A stretch of DNA of 64,000 nt from Micromonospora parva (GCF_000718515.1 NZ_JNZS01000014.1:1-64000), one strand, 5' to 3'; positions 42,930-52,549 are shown, counted from the stretch's first letter. Program-made: numbers and translations. The notes: a model not told the origin generated them from the sequence alone.

Positions 42930-45523
42930 CGCTCCCCGTCCGGCTCGTGCCCGTCGCCGACGAACGGGACAATCAGCCGGATGCGCTGGTCGTGCCGGTC
43001 GATCAGCAGCGCCCGGTCGGCGCGGGGCGTGTAGGTCAGGTCGTGTGCGCCGAGGTGCACTGCCAGCTCGGCGCCGGGCACGTTGAGCGCGACCAGGCAG
43101 GCGACGTCGTCGCGGTTCTGGGTGCCGCCGAGGTCGTCGGCGAGCCGGCGCAGCCCCCGCCACCAGCCGAGCAGGTGCACCCCCTGCCCGGGGCCCTGAC
43201 GCAGCACGGTACGCAGGTCGTCCAGCCCGGAGCGGAACGTGTCGGGGTCGGTGGCGCCGAGGACGGGCGCGGCGGCGTCCATCCCGAACACCACCAGGTA
43301 TTCGCGGCCGGTGGGCTCGGCGGCCAGCGCGGCGATCCGGTCGCGCAGCCCGGTCGCGTCCAGGCGCTGCACCGGGTGGCCGGCGGCCCGCAGCGCGGCC
43401 TCGGTGTCGTCGGCGACCGGGTCGGCGGCGGTGACCAGGCAGGCCAGCTGGAACCGGGCGTCGCCGGGGGTGTGCTGGCGGGCCAGGCTGAGCGTCGCGG
43501 CGCGCAGCACGTCCGCGCCGGTCGGTGCGGTGCCCACCACGGCGAGGTGCCGGCCGGGGGTGGTGTCCATGAGGAACAGTGCGGTGGTGCCGTGCACGTC
43601 GACGGTTCGGCCGACCAGGGCCATCGGGCGTCGACCACCGGGGCGCAGCCCCGCGAAGGTGCTGTCGTCCTCGATCCGCGCGGCTTCGTACCCCTTGAAG
43701 ACCGCCGGTGCCCGCGAGCCCGGCGGGCGGGCCTGCCACAGCTCGTGGCGCAACGCGGCGAGGTCGGCCGCGGCGGCGTGCGCGTCGGGAAAGCGCAGCA
43801 CGGTGTCGGCGCCGACCGCGCCGGCGGCGGTGTTGACCACGGCGGAGCCGACCGGCAGGGCCGCGGCGGCGTCGTTGAGCTGGTCGAGCACCCCGCCACC
43901 GCCGGGCAGCGCCACCCGCAACGCGAACTGCCCGAAGATCGCCTCGGCCCGGCCGTAGAGAGCTTCGATGCCGGTCATGCTCTGGCTGGCCAGCACCAGG
44001 TGGATGCCGTACGAGCGGCCCTTGCGGGCCAACTCCTCCAGCAGGTCGACCGCCTCGCGGGCCAGCGCGTCGTTGCCGGCGAGCAGCACGTGGAACTCGT
44101 CGATGACGGTCACGATGCGCGGCAGCGGATTGTCCCGGGGCAGGTCGGCGAGCTTGGTGACGCCGTGCCGTTTGAGCGCGGTGGCCCGGCGCTGGGCTTC
44201 CCGGCGCAGCTCGCGCAGCACCGCGAGACCGTACTCGCGGTCGGACTCGATGCCGACGGCACGGGCGTGCGGCAGCCAGGACGGGTCCCGACCGGTGGGC
44301 ACGAACTCGGTGAAGCTCACGCCCTCCTTGAAGTCGAGCAGGTAGAGCTGCAACTCGGCCGGCGAGTAGCGGGCGGCCAACCCGTAGAGGACGTCGAGGA
44401 GGAAGACGGTCTTGCCGGCACCGGTGCGCCCACCGACCAGCCAGTGCGGGGTGGCGTCGTCGAAGGCGAGCGTCAGCGCGGTGGCGAAGGCCGCCGTCGA
44501 CCCGCCGCTGGCCCGGCCGATCACCGTACGCAGACCGGTGCTGGCGGACTCGGCCCAGCGCCGTTCGGGCAGCAGGTCGGTGAAGGGCAACGCGTCGGCG
44601 CGACGGGTGGCGGTGCCGAGGTGCTCGGCGAGCGCGCGGACCGAGGCGGGCGGCGGGTCGCCGTCGAGCAGGACGCGGGCGGCGAGGCCGCTGCCGTCGG
44701 CGCTGAACGGCGCGCCGGGCGGGTCGCCGACGTGTGCGTACCCCTGGTTGAGCCGCACCGCCGTGGTGCCACCCAGCGGCGGCGGGGTCTCGCCGGGCTG
44801 CCGGGACGGGTGGCCGGCGAGCAGCACGCACACGGCGGCGGCCGGGCCGGCGTGGGTGAGCGCGGCGAGCCGGGCCAGCTCGCGCGGCGGCGGCGCGGCG
44901 GTGGCGACGACCAGCAGCAGGCGGCGGGCGGTCGCCGCACCGTGCTGCGCGGCACGGGCGTGTTTCTCGGCGGCGTCCAGCAACGCGGCCACCTCGGCCT
45001 CGCTGGTGGCCGGCGGGTCGAGCACCCCGGCGTCGAGCAGCGGTCGTAGCGGGCCGAAGGTGGCGCCGAGCGTGGCGGTGTCGATGCCGACGACGCGAAC
45101 CTGACCGGGTGGCGCGGTGGCGACCAGCCGCAGCACCAGCGCCCGCAGCAGCCCGGCGACCTGCGACTCCCGGGCGTCGGCGTCCAGCGCCAGGTGGTGG
45201 CCGCCGCCGAGCGGGACCAGCACCGGGAAGCCGCCGTCCGCTGTGGACGCCGCACCGATCCGCACCGCTGCCGGCTGGTCCGTCAGCGGGGTGGCACCCG
45301 GGGCGGGGTTGGCCAGCGCACCGCCGAGGCGGGCGAGGCGGGCCACCACGTCGTCGTCGACCGGTGCGACGGTCGGTGCCGCCCCGAGGACACCGCGGAC
45401 GGTGTCCAGGTGCGCCCGGGCCGCCCGGTGGGAGTTGACCGCCTGCCCGTACGCCGACGCGAGCCTGCCCACCCTCTGCCCCCAACGCCACGGCCGCCTG
45501 GTCCCAGGAACCCTAACGGACAC
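42926..45523 (-). CDS. FtsK/SpoIIIE-type ATPase, EccC-like three-module
   Basis: An 865-aa ATPase without obvious membrane helices. Three FtsK-like modules can be traced. Module 1 (about 85-260) has a degenerate loop. Module 2 (about 325-600) has intact Walker A GGRTGAGKT (364-372) and Walker B VTVIDEF (472-478). Module 3 (about 630-865) has a loop lacking the Lys (VVGTAPTGADVL). Tandem FtsK modules are the plan of EccC/EssC in type VII secretion, but here the middle one is intact and no membrane anchor precedes them. Upstream is the receptor gene (36 bp away), and downstream the coiled-coil TM protein overlaps it. Pumping of protein or DNA is inferred, not shown. Confidence 0.85.
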   Translation of the reverse strand: MSVRVPGTRRPWRWGQRVGRLASAYGQAVNSHRAARAHLDTVRGVLGAAPTVAPVDDDVVARLARLGGALANPAPGATPLTDQPAAVRIGAASTADGGFPVLVPLGGGHHLALDADARESQVAGLLRALVLRLVATAPPGQVRVVGIDTATLGATFGPLRPLLDAGVLDPPATSEAEVAALLDAAEKHARAAQHGAATARRLLLVVATAAPPPRELARLAALTHAGPAAAVCVLLAGHPSRQPGETPPPLGGTTAVRLNQGYAHVGDPPGAPFSADGSGLAARVLLDGDPPPASVRALAEHLGTATRRADALPFTDLLPERRWAESASTGLRTVIGRASGGSTAAFATALTLAFDDATPHWLVGGRTGAGKTVFLLDVLYGLAARYSPAELQLYLLDFKEGVSFTEFVPTGRDPSWLPHARAVGIESDREYGLAVLRELRREAQRRATALKRHGVTKLADLPRDNPLPRIVTVIDEFHVLLAGNDALAREAVDLLEELARKGRSYGIHLVLASQSMTGIEALYGRAEAIFGQFALRVALPGGGGVLDQLNDAAAALPVGSAVVNTAAGAVGADTVLRFPDAHAAAADLAALRHELWQARPPGSRAPAVFKGYEAARIEDDSTFAGLRPGGRRPMALVGRTVDVHGTTALFLMDTTPGRHLAVVGTAPTGADVLRAATLSLARQHTPGDARFQLACLVTAADPVADDTEAALRAAGHPVQRLDATGLRDRIAALAAEPTGREYLVVFGMDAAAPVLGATDPDTFRSGLDDLRTVLRQGPGQGVHLLGWWRGLRRLADDLGGTQNRDDVACLVALNVPGAELAVHLGAHDLTYTPRADRALLIDRHDQRIRLIVPFVGDGHEPDGER

Positions 45524-45559
45524 CGGCGGCGCCCGGACAGTCCTGCGAGGACGTGTCGG

Positions 45560-48253
45560 TCAGGCCGGGCCGCACACCGCCGGGCCGGGCACGTCGGCCA
45601 CCCCGCAGCGGAACACCTCCACCGGCGCCCTCGCCACATCGGGCACCTGCTCCACCCGCATCAGGGCCAGTCGCTTGTCGACCGGCTCCCCCGAGTCGGC
45701 CGTGAACCGGATCAGCCCGGCCACCCCCGGATAGCCCTGACCGGCGTTCTGCCGCAGCACCTCGGCGTGCACCGCCACCGGGTTGACGGCGCTCGGCTCC
45801 CAGCGTTGCCGGGGGTCGGCGTGGTGCAGCCGGGCGGCGAGGCTCTCCACCGCCCGGATCAGCATCATCGCCGCGTCGTAGGCGAGGCTGACCCGCTCGC
45901 CGACCTGCACCTCGGCGCCCGGCCGGCAGCGCGGCGGGTCGAGCAGGTCGTCGGCCTGGATCCGGGACAGGAAACTGGCCCGCGCGTCGTCGCGCCGGTC
46001 CTGGGCGGCCCGCAGCGCGGCGCAGGTGGCCAGGGCCGCCTTCGAGACGTACGTGACGGGCAGGTTGCCGGGTGCGGCGGCGCGCAGCCCGGGGTTGGCC
46101 ATGTACCGGTTGGCCGAGTCGTCGGCGACGAGATGTCGGGGCGGGTTGCCGCCGCATTCGCGCAGCGCCCGCAGGAAACCGTCGAACTCCGACCATCGGC
46201 CGGCGTAGAAGAGCAGCCCGGTGTAGCCGCACTCGTCAATCAGCCGCTGCCCGGTGTGCCACTCGTCGAGGCGGGTGATCCGGGGGCCGAACCGTTGTCG
46301 GAGCCCGTCGACGAGGGTGCCCACGTAGAGGTCCTCGGTGAGCGAACTGCCCTCCAGGGTGGTGTAGAAGACGTGCGCGTCGTTGACCTTGAGCACCTGG
46401 GTGGCGTACGCGTCGACCAGCTTCACCTGATCGGTGTTCGGCGCGGAGATCTGCAGGTAGAGGCGGGAGTTGGCGTCCATCCTGTCGGCGGAGAGAGTGG
46501 GCGCCAGCGCCGGCAGCCCGGCCTGGTTCAGCTCGCGCAGCGCGCGGGCGGTGCTGGTGCGGCTCTCCACCAGCCCGACCACCCCGAGCACCGTGGGGTC
46601 GTCGCGGGCCAGCCCGGCCAGCATCGCCACGGCCCGGTCGGCGTAGATCATCTGTCGGCCGGCGTTGGCCACCACGATCCGCAGCAGCGCCGCGCCGTCG
46701 GCGCCGGCCGACTCCTTCAGCAACGCGTACTGGGCGGTGGCCATCCCTTCGAGTCCCTCACGCTCGGAGACGTACGACTCCTCGTCCGCGCGGGTCAGGT
46801 TTCCGGTCAGGGTGCCGAGGTAGACCAGGGTGAGGAAGGGCCGACGTCGGTCGCTGCGCTGCCAGACCTCCTCGGCGGCCCGGTTCTGCGCGAAGATGCG
46901 CCGTTGGACGGTGCGCAGCCGGTCCTGGCCGGGGTCGTTGTTGAACACCTGCGCGGCGCTGTCGCTGTAGCCGACACACTCACCGCTGGGGGCCACCTCG
47001 ACGGAGACCTGACCGGTGAGCGAGGGGTGACAGCCCGGCCCCCACCGGCTGGCCACCCACAGGCCGAGCGCCGCCACCAGCACCAGACAGAGCGCCGCCG
47101 GCAGAAAGCGCCGCGACCACCACGGCGGGTCGGGCGCGGAGAACGGCCGCACTCCGCCCCGCGCCGGTGGGCCGGTGTCGGTCTCGTCGGGGCGCAGCGC
47201 CACCAGCCAGGTGGCCGGGCGGCGCAGCCGTCGCATCTCCGGCAGCGCCTCGGCCCACTCGTCGTACGCCTCCTCGGCCTCGGTCAGCGGGTGCGGTTCG
47301 GGCAGGTCCGGTGGGGGTTGCCCACCGGACGCGACGATCAGCAGCGGGTCGTTGCGCCCGGTCTCGGTGCGGACGTCGCCGATCAGGCGGACCAGTTCCC
47401 CGCCGACGTTGCCGGGGGCGACGTGATCGATCAGCAGCGCCGGGTACGCGGTGCGCCGCCAGTCCGACGGGCGCCACGGCCGACGCCGGTACGCCTGCCG
47501 CAGGTCCTCCAGGAAGGCGTGCAGCAGCAGCTTGTTGACCTGGTCGGGTTGCTCCCCGTCGCGCCAGCCGGCGGTGAGGCGCTCGGCGAAGCCGAGGAAG
47601 GTGACCGACTGCCGGGGCGCCAGGTACTGCTGGCGCATGAACCAGTTGTAGTGCCGGCCGAGCACCGGCACCCGACCGGAGACGGCAGCCCGGAAGACCA
47701 CCCCCGGCACGGCGCGACGGACCAGCCAGAGCAGCACCTGCGAGACGATGCTGACCGCGTCACCGCCGGAGGGCAACGCCTCCGGCGTACGCGGGCCCCT
47801 GCGGTCGCGCAGCCGGCGGACCAGAGCCGCGCGGCTGTCTTCGGCGTCGACGCCGAGGGTGAAGCTCTGCTGCATGAGCCAGTCGGCGAGTGGATAGTGC
47901 CGGAAGCGCAGTCGGGCGGCGCCGAAGGCCTCCAGGGAGAGCTGCCGGTGCAGCTCGCGCAGCAGCGCCGGCACGTCCCCGGCACCGGGCGGCACGTCAG
48001 CGTCCAGCACGGCGTGCGGGACCCGCCGTCGGGGGCCCTGGCCGAAAAACCGGCGCAGCGGCACCATCAGATCCGCGGTGTCGGAGCGGACCAGCCACAG
48101 CAACGGCAGCCGGCGGTCACCGCGACGGGGCCGCCGCAGCAGCCGGGCGAGCAGCGCGAAGAGCTCCAACCCGCCGGGCGGCAGTCGCTCCCGCGCCGCT
48201 GTCGACTGCCGTTGGCTGATCAACTCCCGCTTGGGCAACTCCGAGCGCCGCAC
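45560..48253 (-). CDS. Fused receptor: NTPase-like domain, TM, binding-protein domain
   Basis: An 897-aa transmembrane protein. Residues 1-370 are cytoplasmic and look like a P-loop NTPase that lost Walker A: a strand LPLLWLVRSD where the P-loop should be, and a Walker-B-like ALLIDHVAP with a following LLIVASGG strand. One membrane helix (about 383-403) leads to an extracellular type 1 periplasmic-binding domain (about 420-890) with VLGVVGLVESRTSTARALREL, LPALAPTLSADRMD and VSLAYDAAMMLIRAVESLAA. The start GTG 48253 has GGAGG six bases upstream. It heads a three-gene unit with the FtsK-like and coiled-coil genes. Ligand and output are unknown. Confidence 0.83.
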   Translation of the reverse strand: MRRSELPKRELISQRQSTAARERLPPGGLELFALLARLLRRPRRGDRRLPLLWLVRSDTADLMVPLRRFFGQGPRRRVPHAVLDADVPPGAGDVPALLRELHRQLSLEAFGAARLRFRHYPLADWLMQQSFTLGVDAEDSRAALVRRLRDRRGPRTPEALPSGGDAVSIVSQVLLWLVRRAVPGVVFRAAVSGRVPVLGRHYNWFMRQQYLAPRQSVTFLGFAERLTAGWRDGEQPDQVNKLLLHAFLEDLRQAYRRRPWRPSDWRRTAYPALLIDHVAPGNVGGELVRLIGDVRTETGRNDPLLIVASGGQPPPDLPEPHPLTEAEEAYDEWAEALPEMRRLRRPATWLVALRPDETDTGPPARGGVRPFSAPDPPWWSRRFLPAALCLVLVAALGLWVASRWGPGCHPSLTGQVSVEVAPSGECVGYSDSAAQVFNNDPGQDRLRTVQRRIFAQNRAAEEVWQRSDRRRPFLTLVYLGTLTGNLTRADEESYVSEREGLEGMATAQYALLKESAGADGAALLRIVVANAGRQMIYADRAVAMLAGLARDDPTVLGVVGLVESRTSTARALRELNQAGLPALAPTLSADRMDANSRLYLQISAPNTDQVKLVDAYATQVLKVNDAHVFYTTLEGSSLTEDLYVGTLVDGLRQRFGPRITRLDEWHTGQRLIDECGYTGLLFYAGRWSEFDGFLRALRECGGNPPRHLVADDSANRYMANPGLRAAAPGNLPVTYVSKAALATCAALRAAQDRRDDARASFLSRIQADDLLDPPRCRPGAEVQVGERVSLAYDAAMMLIRAVESLAARLHHADPRQRWEPSAVNPVAVHAEVLRQNAGQGYPGVAGLIRFTADSGEPVDKRLALMRVEQVPDVARAPVEVFRCGVADVPGPAVCGPA

Positions 48254-48303
48254 GCGTCACCTCCGATCCCACTCAGTGTGACGCATCAGGTACAGACGCG
48301 ACG

Positions 48304-48350
48304 CCGGCCGGCGGCCGAGCGCCCACAGGGGACACTCGGCCGCCGGCCGG
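48304..48350 (-). terminator. Hairpin downstream of the SGNH hydrolase gene
   Basis: A perfect 16-bp GC stem with a 15-nt loop lies about 50 bp beyond the SGNH hydrolase stop codon and before the receptor gene, isolating the two transcripts. Confidence 0.75.
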
Positions 48351-48399
48351 TGCGGGGGCACGAGGACGGATCCGCGTTGGATCCGGTGGCGCGGAATCG

Positions 48400-49197
48400 T
48401 CAGCCGGTGACCGCGTTCAGCGCCGGCAGGTACCCGTAGCGGTAGCCGTCGGCGTCCGGGTGGTAGGCCTCGATGATCCCGGAGACGTCGTTGATCCACG
48501 GGTCGCCGGCGCAGACGCCGTGCCCGGAGAAGGAGGACCGGGTGTCGGCGAAGGTGGCTCCGGCCGCTGTGGCCCGGGCAGACGTGACCGAGGCGAGCAC
48601 GTCGGCGGCCTCGTTGAGGATGGTGCGCTTGTAGGTGCTCATCGCGAGCCAACCGCAGGAGTTCGTCTCGAACAGGCGCGGGTAGCCGAGGACGATCAGG
48701 CGTGCGTTGGGAGCCCGGTTGCGGATGGCGGCGTAGGTCGCGTCCAGTCGGGCGGGCAGCGTCGTCGTGGCGAAGGTCTTGGCCGTGTTGACGGCGTTGG
48801 TGCAGGACGAGGTGCTGCCGAATCGGCAGCTGGTGATGACGTTGACGAAGCCCGCGTCGTTGCCGCCGATGGTGATGGTGACCAGGGTGGTGCTGGCGCT
48901 GAGGGCGCCCACCTGGTTGTTGAGCACGTCGGCGGTGACAGCGCCGCCGCAGGCCGGGAAGCTGAAGGTGGTCACGCCGTGGGCGGCCGCCCAGAGCGGG
49001 GCGTACGACTTCTGACTGCGCAGGCAGCCGGACAGATCGTACGGACCGGCGCCGACGCCGGAGGAGTACGAGTCGCCGAGCGCGACGTAGTTGACGGCGG
49101 CGGCCTGCGCGGTGCCGGGCACGAGCACGGCGCCCAGAGCGGCGGTGAGGACGGCGACCAACGCGGCCAGCGCGCGGGCCAGCGGACGGTGGGGCAT
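48400..49197 (-). CDS. Secreted SGNH/GDSL hydrolase
   Basis: Secreted lipase/esterase of the SGNH fold, 265 aa. The signal peptide ends near GTAQAAA (residue 33). Catalytic blocks are block I GDSYSSG (nucleophile Ser), the block II Gly in CGGAVTADVL, block III GGNDAGF, and block V YHPDADGY (catalytic Asp/His). Six Cys suggest three disulfides, as in Streptomyces lipases of this type. ATG 49197 has GGAGG upstream. Natural substrates are probably lipid esters. Confidence 0.92.
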   Translation of the reverse strand: MPHRPLARALAALVAVLTAALGAVLVPGTAQAAAVNYVALGDSYSSGVGAGPYDLSGCLRSQKSYAPLWAAAHGVTTFSFPACGGAVTADVLNNQVGALSASTTLVTITIGGNDAGFVNVITSCRFGSTSSCTNAVNTAKTFATTTLPARLDATYAAIRNRAPNARLIVLGYPRLFETNSCGWLAMSTYKRTILNEAADVLASVTSARATAAGATFADTRSSFSGHGVCAGDPWINDVSGIIEAYHPDADGYRYGYLPALNAVTG

Positions 49198-49399
49198 GAC
49201 GGACCTCCACAGAACGGGGGTGGTGGGATCCTGCGACCGCGCGCGTGGCCAGGGGCGGAACGGTTGTTACCAGGCGGTAATGCTATCGAAACATCGACAT
49301 CAACGGAATAGCGCGACCACGCCGCGCGGCGGGTCGGCGACGTTCACAGTTGTCGATTAGGTTGACGAGGCGAACACCCCGATGGAGGGAGTCCACCCC

Positions 49400-50932
49400 G
49401 TGCGACGAGCACTCACGGCGGCCACCGCCGCCCTGACCCTCACCACCGCCGGCACCATGCTCGCCGGCACCCCCGGCCAGGCGGCCCCGACGGGCTGGGG
49501 CCGGCCGGTCGTCACCGCCGCGCCGCAACCCGGCGCGCCCGGCCTGGGCGACACCTACTTCCCCGACTACGGCAACGGCGGCTACGACGTCGAGCACTAC
49601 GACGTCCGGCTGCGCTACGACCCGGCCACCGACCTGCTCACCGGCACCACCACCATCCTCGCCACCGCCACTGAGGACCTCTCGACGTTCAATCTGGACT
49701 TCCTGCTCGACGTCGAGTCGGTCCGGGTCAACGGCTGGGCGGCGACCACCAGCACCGCGGGGGCGCACGAGCTGGTGGTCACCCCGGCCCGCACGGTGAC
49801 CCGGGGTCAGCAGCTCACCATCGTGGTGCGCTACTCCGGCGTGCCGTCGGAGACGCTGGTCGGCGGCTACACCGGGTGGACGCGCACCGACGACGGCGCG
49901 CTCGCCGTCAACGAGCCCGAGTCGGCGTGGTGGTGGTTCCCGAGCAACGACCACCCACTGGACAAGGCCACCTACGACATCTCGGTGTCGGTGCCCACCG
50001 GCGTCGAGGTGATCAGCAACGGCGTGCAGCCGAGGCCCCCGGCGGCCGAGGCCGGCAACCGCACCCGGTGGATCTGGCGGACCACCACCCCCACCGCCAC
50101 CTACCTGGCCTTCATGGCCATCGGCCAGTACGACATCGTCACCGACACCACACCGGGCGGCCAGCCGGTGATCAACGCGTACAGCACCTCGTTGGGCGCG
50201 CTCGGGCCGGCCGCGCGGGCCAGCATCGAGCGGACCGCCGAGATCGTCGACTGGGAGAGCGGGATCTTCGGCCCGTACCCGTTCGAGGCGCAGGGCGGCG
50301 TGGCCGGGCCGGTGGACGGCATCAGCTTCGCGTTGGAGACGCAGACCCGACCGGTGTACGGGCCGGGTTTCTGGCGACGCGGCGCCAACACCTACGTGGT
50401 GGCCCACGAGAACGCCCACCAGTGGTTCGGTGACTCGGTCTCGGTGGCCGAGTGGCGCAACATCTGGCTCAACGAGGGCTTCGCCTCGTACGCCGAGTGG
50501 CTGTGGTCGGAGGAGCAGGGCGAGGGCACCGCCCAGGAGGTCTTCGACTTCACCTACGCCAGCTACCCGGCCGACGACGAGTTCTGGCAGGTGCTGCCCG
50601 GTGACCCGGGTGCCGCCCGGGTCTTCGACAACGCCGTCTACGACCGGGGCGCGATGACCCTGCACCAGCTGCGGTTGGCCGTCGGCGACGACGCGTTCTT
50701 CGAGATCCTGCCAGCGTGGACCGCCGAGCACCGGTACGGCAACGCCACCATCGAGCAGTTCCAGGCGCTGGCCGAACGGATCTCCGGTCTGGACCTGGAC
50801 GACCTGTTCACCACCTGGCTGTTCACCGCCGGCCGCCCCGACGTGGCCAGCGTCGCCCGCAAGGCCGCCGCGCCGACCGAGCCGAAGTCCTGGGCCAAGA
50901 TCCGCGAGGCCCACGACCTGATGTCGCACTGA
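49400..50932 (+). CDS. Secreted M1-family aminopeptidase
   Basis: Zinc metallopeptidase of family M1, 510 aa, secreted. The signal peptide (RRALTAATAALTLTTAGTML) ends near GQAAP. The N-terminal beta domain has YDVEHYDVRLRYDP. The catalytic domain shows the zinc motif HENAHQWFG, the third ligand Glu in WLNEGFASYAEWL, and the substrate-stabilising region near VYDRGAMTLHQL. The usual GAMEN loop is represented by the shorter ISFALETQ, as in some ClpV-like M1 members. It lacks the large C-terminal helical domain of PepN. GTG 49400 follows GGAGGG by about ten bases. Confidence 0.9.
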   Translation: MRRALTAATAALTLTTAGTMLAGTPGQAAPTGWGRPVVTAAPQPGAPGLGDTYFPDYGNGGYDVEHYDVRLRYDPATDLLTGTTTILATATEDLSTFNLDFLLDVESVRVNGWAATTSTAGAHELVVTPARTVTRGQQLTIVVRYSGVPSETLVGGYTGWTRTDDGALAVNEPESAWWWFPSNDHPLDKATYDISVSVPTGVEVISNGVQPRPPAAEAGNRTRWIWRTTTPTATYLAFMAIGQYDIVTDTTPGGQPVINAYSTSLGALGPAARASIERTAEIVDWESGIFGPYPFEAQGGVAGPVDGISFALETQTRPVYGPGFWRRGANTYVVAHENAHQWFGDSVSVAEWRNIWLNEGFASYAEWLWSEEQGEGTAQEVFDFTYASYPADDEFWQVLPGDPGAARVFDNAVYDRGAMTLHQLRLAVGDDAFFEILPAWTAEHRYGNATIEQFQALAERISGLDLDDLFTTWLFTAGRPDVASVARKAAAPTEPKSWAKIREAHDLMSH

Positions 50933-50950
50933 AGGTTCGACCACTGCTGA

Positions 50951-51001
50951 AGATCCGCGCAACTTCAGGGAGGCACCACGTTCCTGTTGTTGCGCGGATC
51001 T
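50951..51001. terminator. Hairpin between convergent M1 peptidase and MFS genes
   Basis: Perfect 13-bp arms AGATCCGCGCAAC and GTTGCGCGGATCT, with a further CAGG/CCTG inside, span the convergent gap. The outer AGATC ends match two other long hairpins in the window. Confidence 0.7.
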
Positions 51002-51023
51002 CGGCGTGGGGTGGACGCCGCGC

Positions 51024-52424
51024 TCACCGCGATGTCGGTGCCGGCCCGGCGGTGGCCAGCTCCCTGAGCTGGGTCCTGTTCGACGCGACAGCACCGGCGT
51101 CGGCGGGCGCGATCACACAGACCGCCCCGGTGGGCCGCACGATGCGGGCGGCCCGGAACGCCGCCCGGCGTACCGGATGGCGGGGCCGCGGCACGACCAG
51201 TGCGAGGGTGGCCGTGCGGGCGCGCTGCCGGTCCAGCGCGACGCTCGCCGCCACCGTGGCGATCGCGGCGGCCGATCCGGCGAGGACAAGCGTCTGACGG
51301 GGCCCGGCGTGTTCGGCGAGCCAGCCCAGCAGCGGGGCGCCGACCGCGGCGGAGACCGAGCCGGTGACCGCCAGGGCGGCGAGCACCCGCCCCCGCATCG
51401 CGCTGTCGGTGTCGAGTTGGGCGCGGGTGCCGACGGTGGTGTCGATGACCACCGCGGCGGCGGCGATCGGCAGGATCACCGCGGCGAAGCTCCAGGTGCC
51501 CGGTGCGAGACCGGCGACGATCTGCAACCCGCTGGCGAGCAGGCCGGCGACGACAAGCGTCCGGTAGCCCAGCGATCGCCGTCGGGCCGCGACGAGCGCG
51601 CCCACCACCGTGCCGACAGCGAACACCGTCGACAGCAGGCCGTACCCGGAGGCGCCGGCGTGCAGCGGGCCGTCGCTCATCGCGGCCATCGTCACCTGGT
51701 AGTTGCGGCCCAGGCTGCCGAGCACGAACGACAGGGCGAGCGCGAGGAGCAGCACCGGCTGCCCCCGCAGGTAGGTGAACCCGGCGCGGACACCGCCCCG
51801 GTTCGGCCCGGCGTCGGGCACCGCGAGTCCGGGCACGGCTCCCTGGCGTACGGCGAACAGCGCCACCACCACGGCGATGAAGCTGGCCGCGTTGATGCCG
51901 AACAGCAGGGCGGGGCCGACGGCGGCCACCACCACGGCACCGAGGCTCATGCCGAGGATGCGGCCGGCGGAGTTGGTGAGCGAACCGAGCGCCAGGGCGT
52001 TGCCCAGCGTCTCCCGGTCGACGAGGCTTGCCGCCCAGCGCCCCATCACCGGGCCTTCGACGGCCGAGACGGCACCGGTGGCCAGCGAGATCGCGAAGAT
52101 CAGTGGCAGGCCGCCGACCCCGGTCAGGGCGACCGCCGCCAGTCCGGCGGCGAGCGCCGCGTGGGCGCCCTGGGCGGCGATCAGCAACGGGCGGGCGGGC
52201 AGCCGGTCGGCCAGCACGCCACCCCACACGCTGAGCAGCAACGTGGGCGCCGCCTGGAGCAGCACGGCGAAGCCCATTGACGTCGCCGAGCCGGTCTCCT
52301 TCAGCACGTACCAGTTGACCCCGAGGACCTGCATCCAGGTGCCGACGACGGAGACGAAGCCGGCGAGCGCCCAGATCCGGTAGTTGCGGTGGCGCAGCGC
52401 GGCGAAGGTGGCACCTCTGGCCAC
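51024..52424 (-). CDS. MFS transporter (EntS/MFS_3 type)
   Basis: A 466-aa exporter of the Enterobactin-exporter-like MFS group, with about twelve membrane helices. Segments RHRNYRIWALAGFVSVVGTWMQ and LLLSVWGGVLADRLPARPLL (motif A-like) are typical. About 60 charged residues after the last helix form a cytoplasmic tail. GTG 52424 is chosen because TGGAGG stands six bases upstream; a GTG at 52460 lacks a site. The substrate is unknown; siderophore or macrolide-like compounds are usual for the group. Confidence 0.9.
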   Translation of the reverse strand: MARGATFAALRHRNYRIWALAGFVSVVGTWMQVLGVNWYVLKETGSATSMGFAVLLQAAPTLLLSVWGGVLADRLPARPLLIAAQGAHAALAAGLAAVALTGVGGLPLIFAISLATGAVSAVEGPVMGRWAASLVDRETLGNALALGSLTNSAGRILGMSLGAVVVAAVGPALLFGINAASFIAVVVALFAVRQGAVPGLAVPDAGPNRGGVRAGFTYLRGQPVLLLALALSFVLGSLGRNYQVTMAAMSDGPLHAGASGYGLLSTVFAVGTVVGALVAARRRSLGYRTLVVAGLLASGLQIVAGLAPGTWSFAAVILPIAAAAVVIDTTVGTRAQLDTDSAMRGRVLAALAVTGSVSAAVGAPLLGWLAEHAGPRQTLVLAGSAAAIATVAASVALDRQRARTATLALVVPRPRHPVRRAAFRAARIVRPTGAVCVIAPADAGAVASNRTQLRELATAGPAPTSR

Positions 52425-52549
52425 GGCGATCCTCCAGCGATCGGCAGCACGAGCATTCACACCGATCGCGGCGCGGTTCGGCAGCCGACAAGTCTTGTCG
52501 GCTTAAACCCTTTTGCCCACTTTTGTGAGCGGCTTCACCAGCGGGAATA

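Noticed and set aside
42930..45491. Open frame extending the coiled-coil TM protein upstream across the FtsK-like gene
   Set aside because: The extension is Arg/Ala/Pro noise in another frame of the FtsK-like gene; a GTGA overlap at 42929 gives a natural start.
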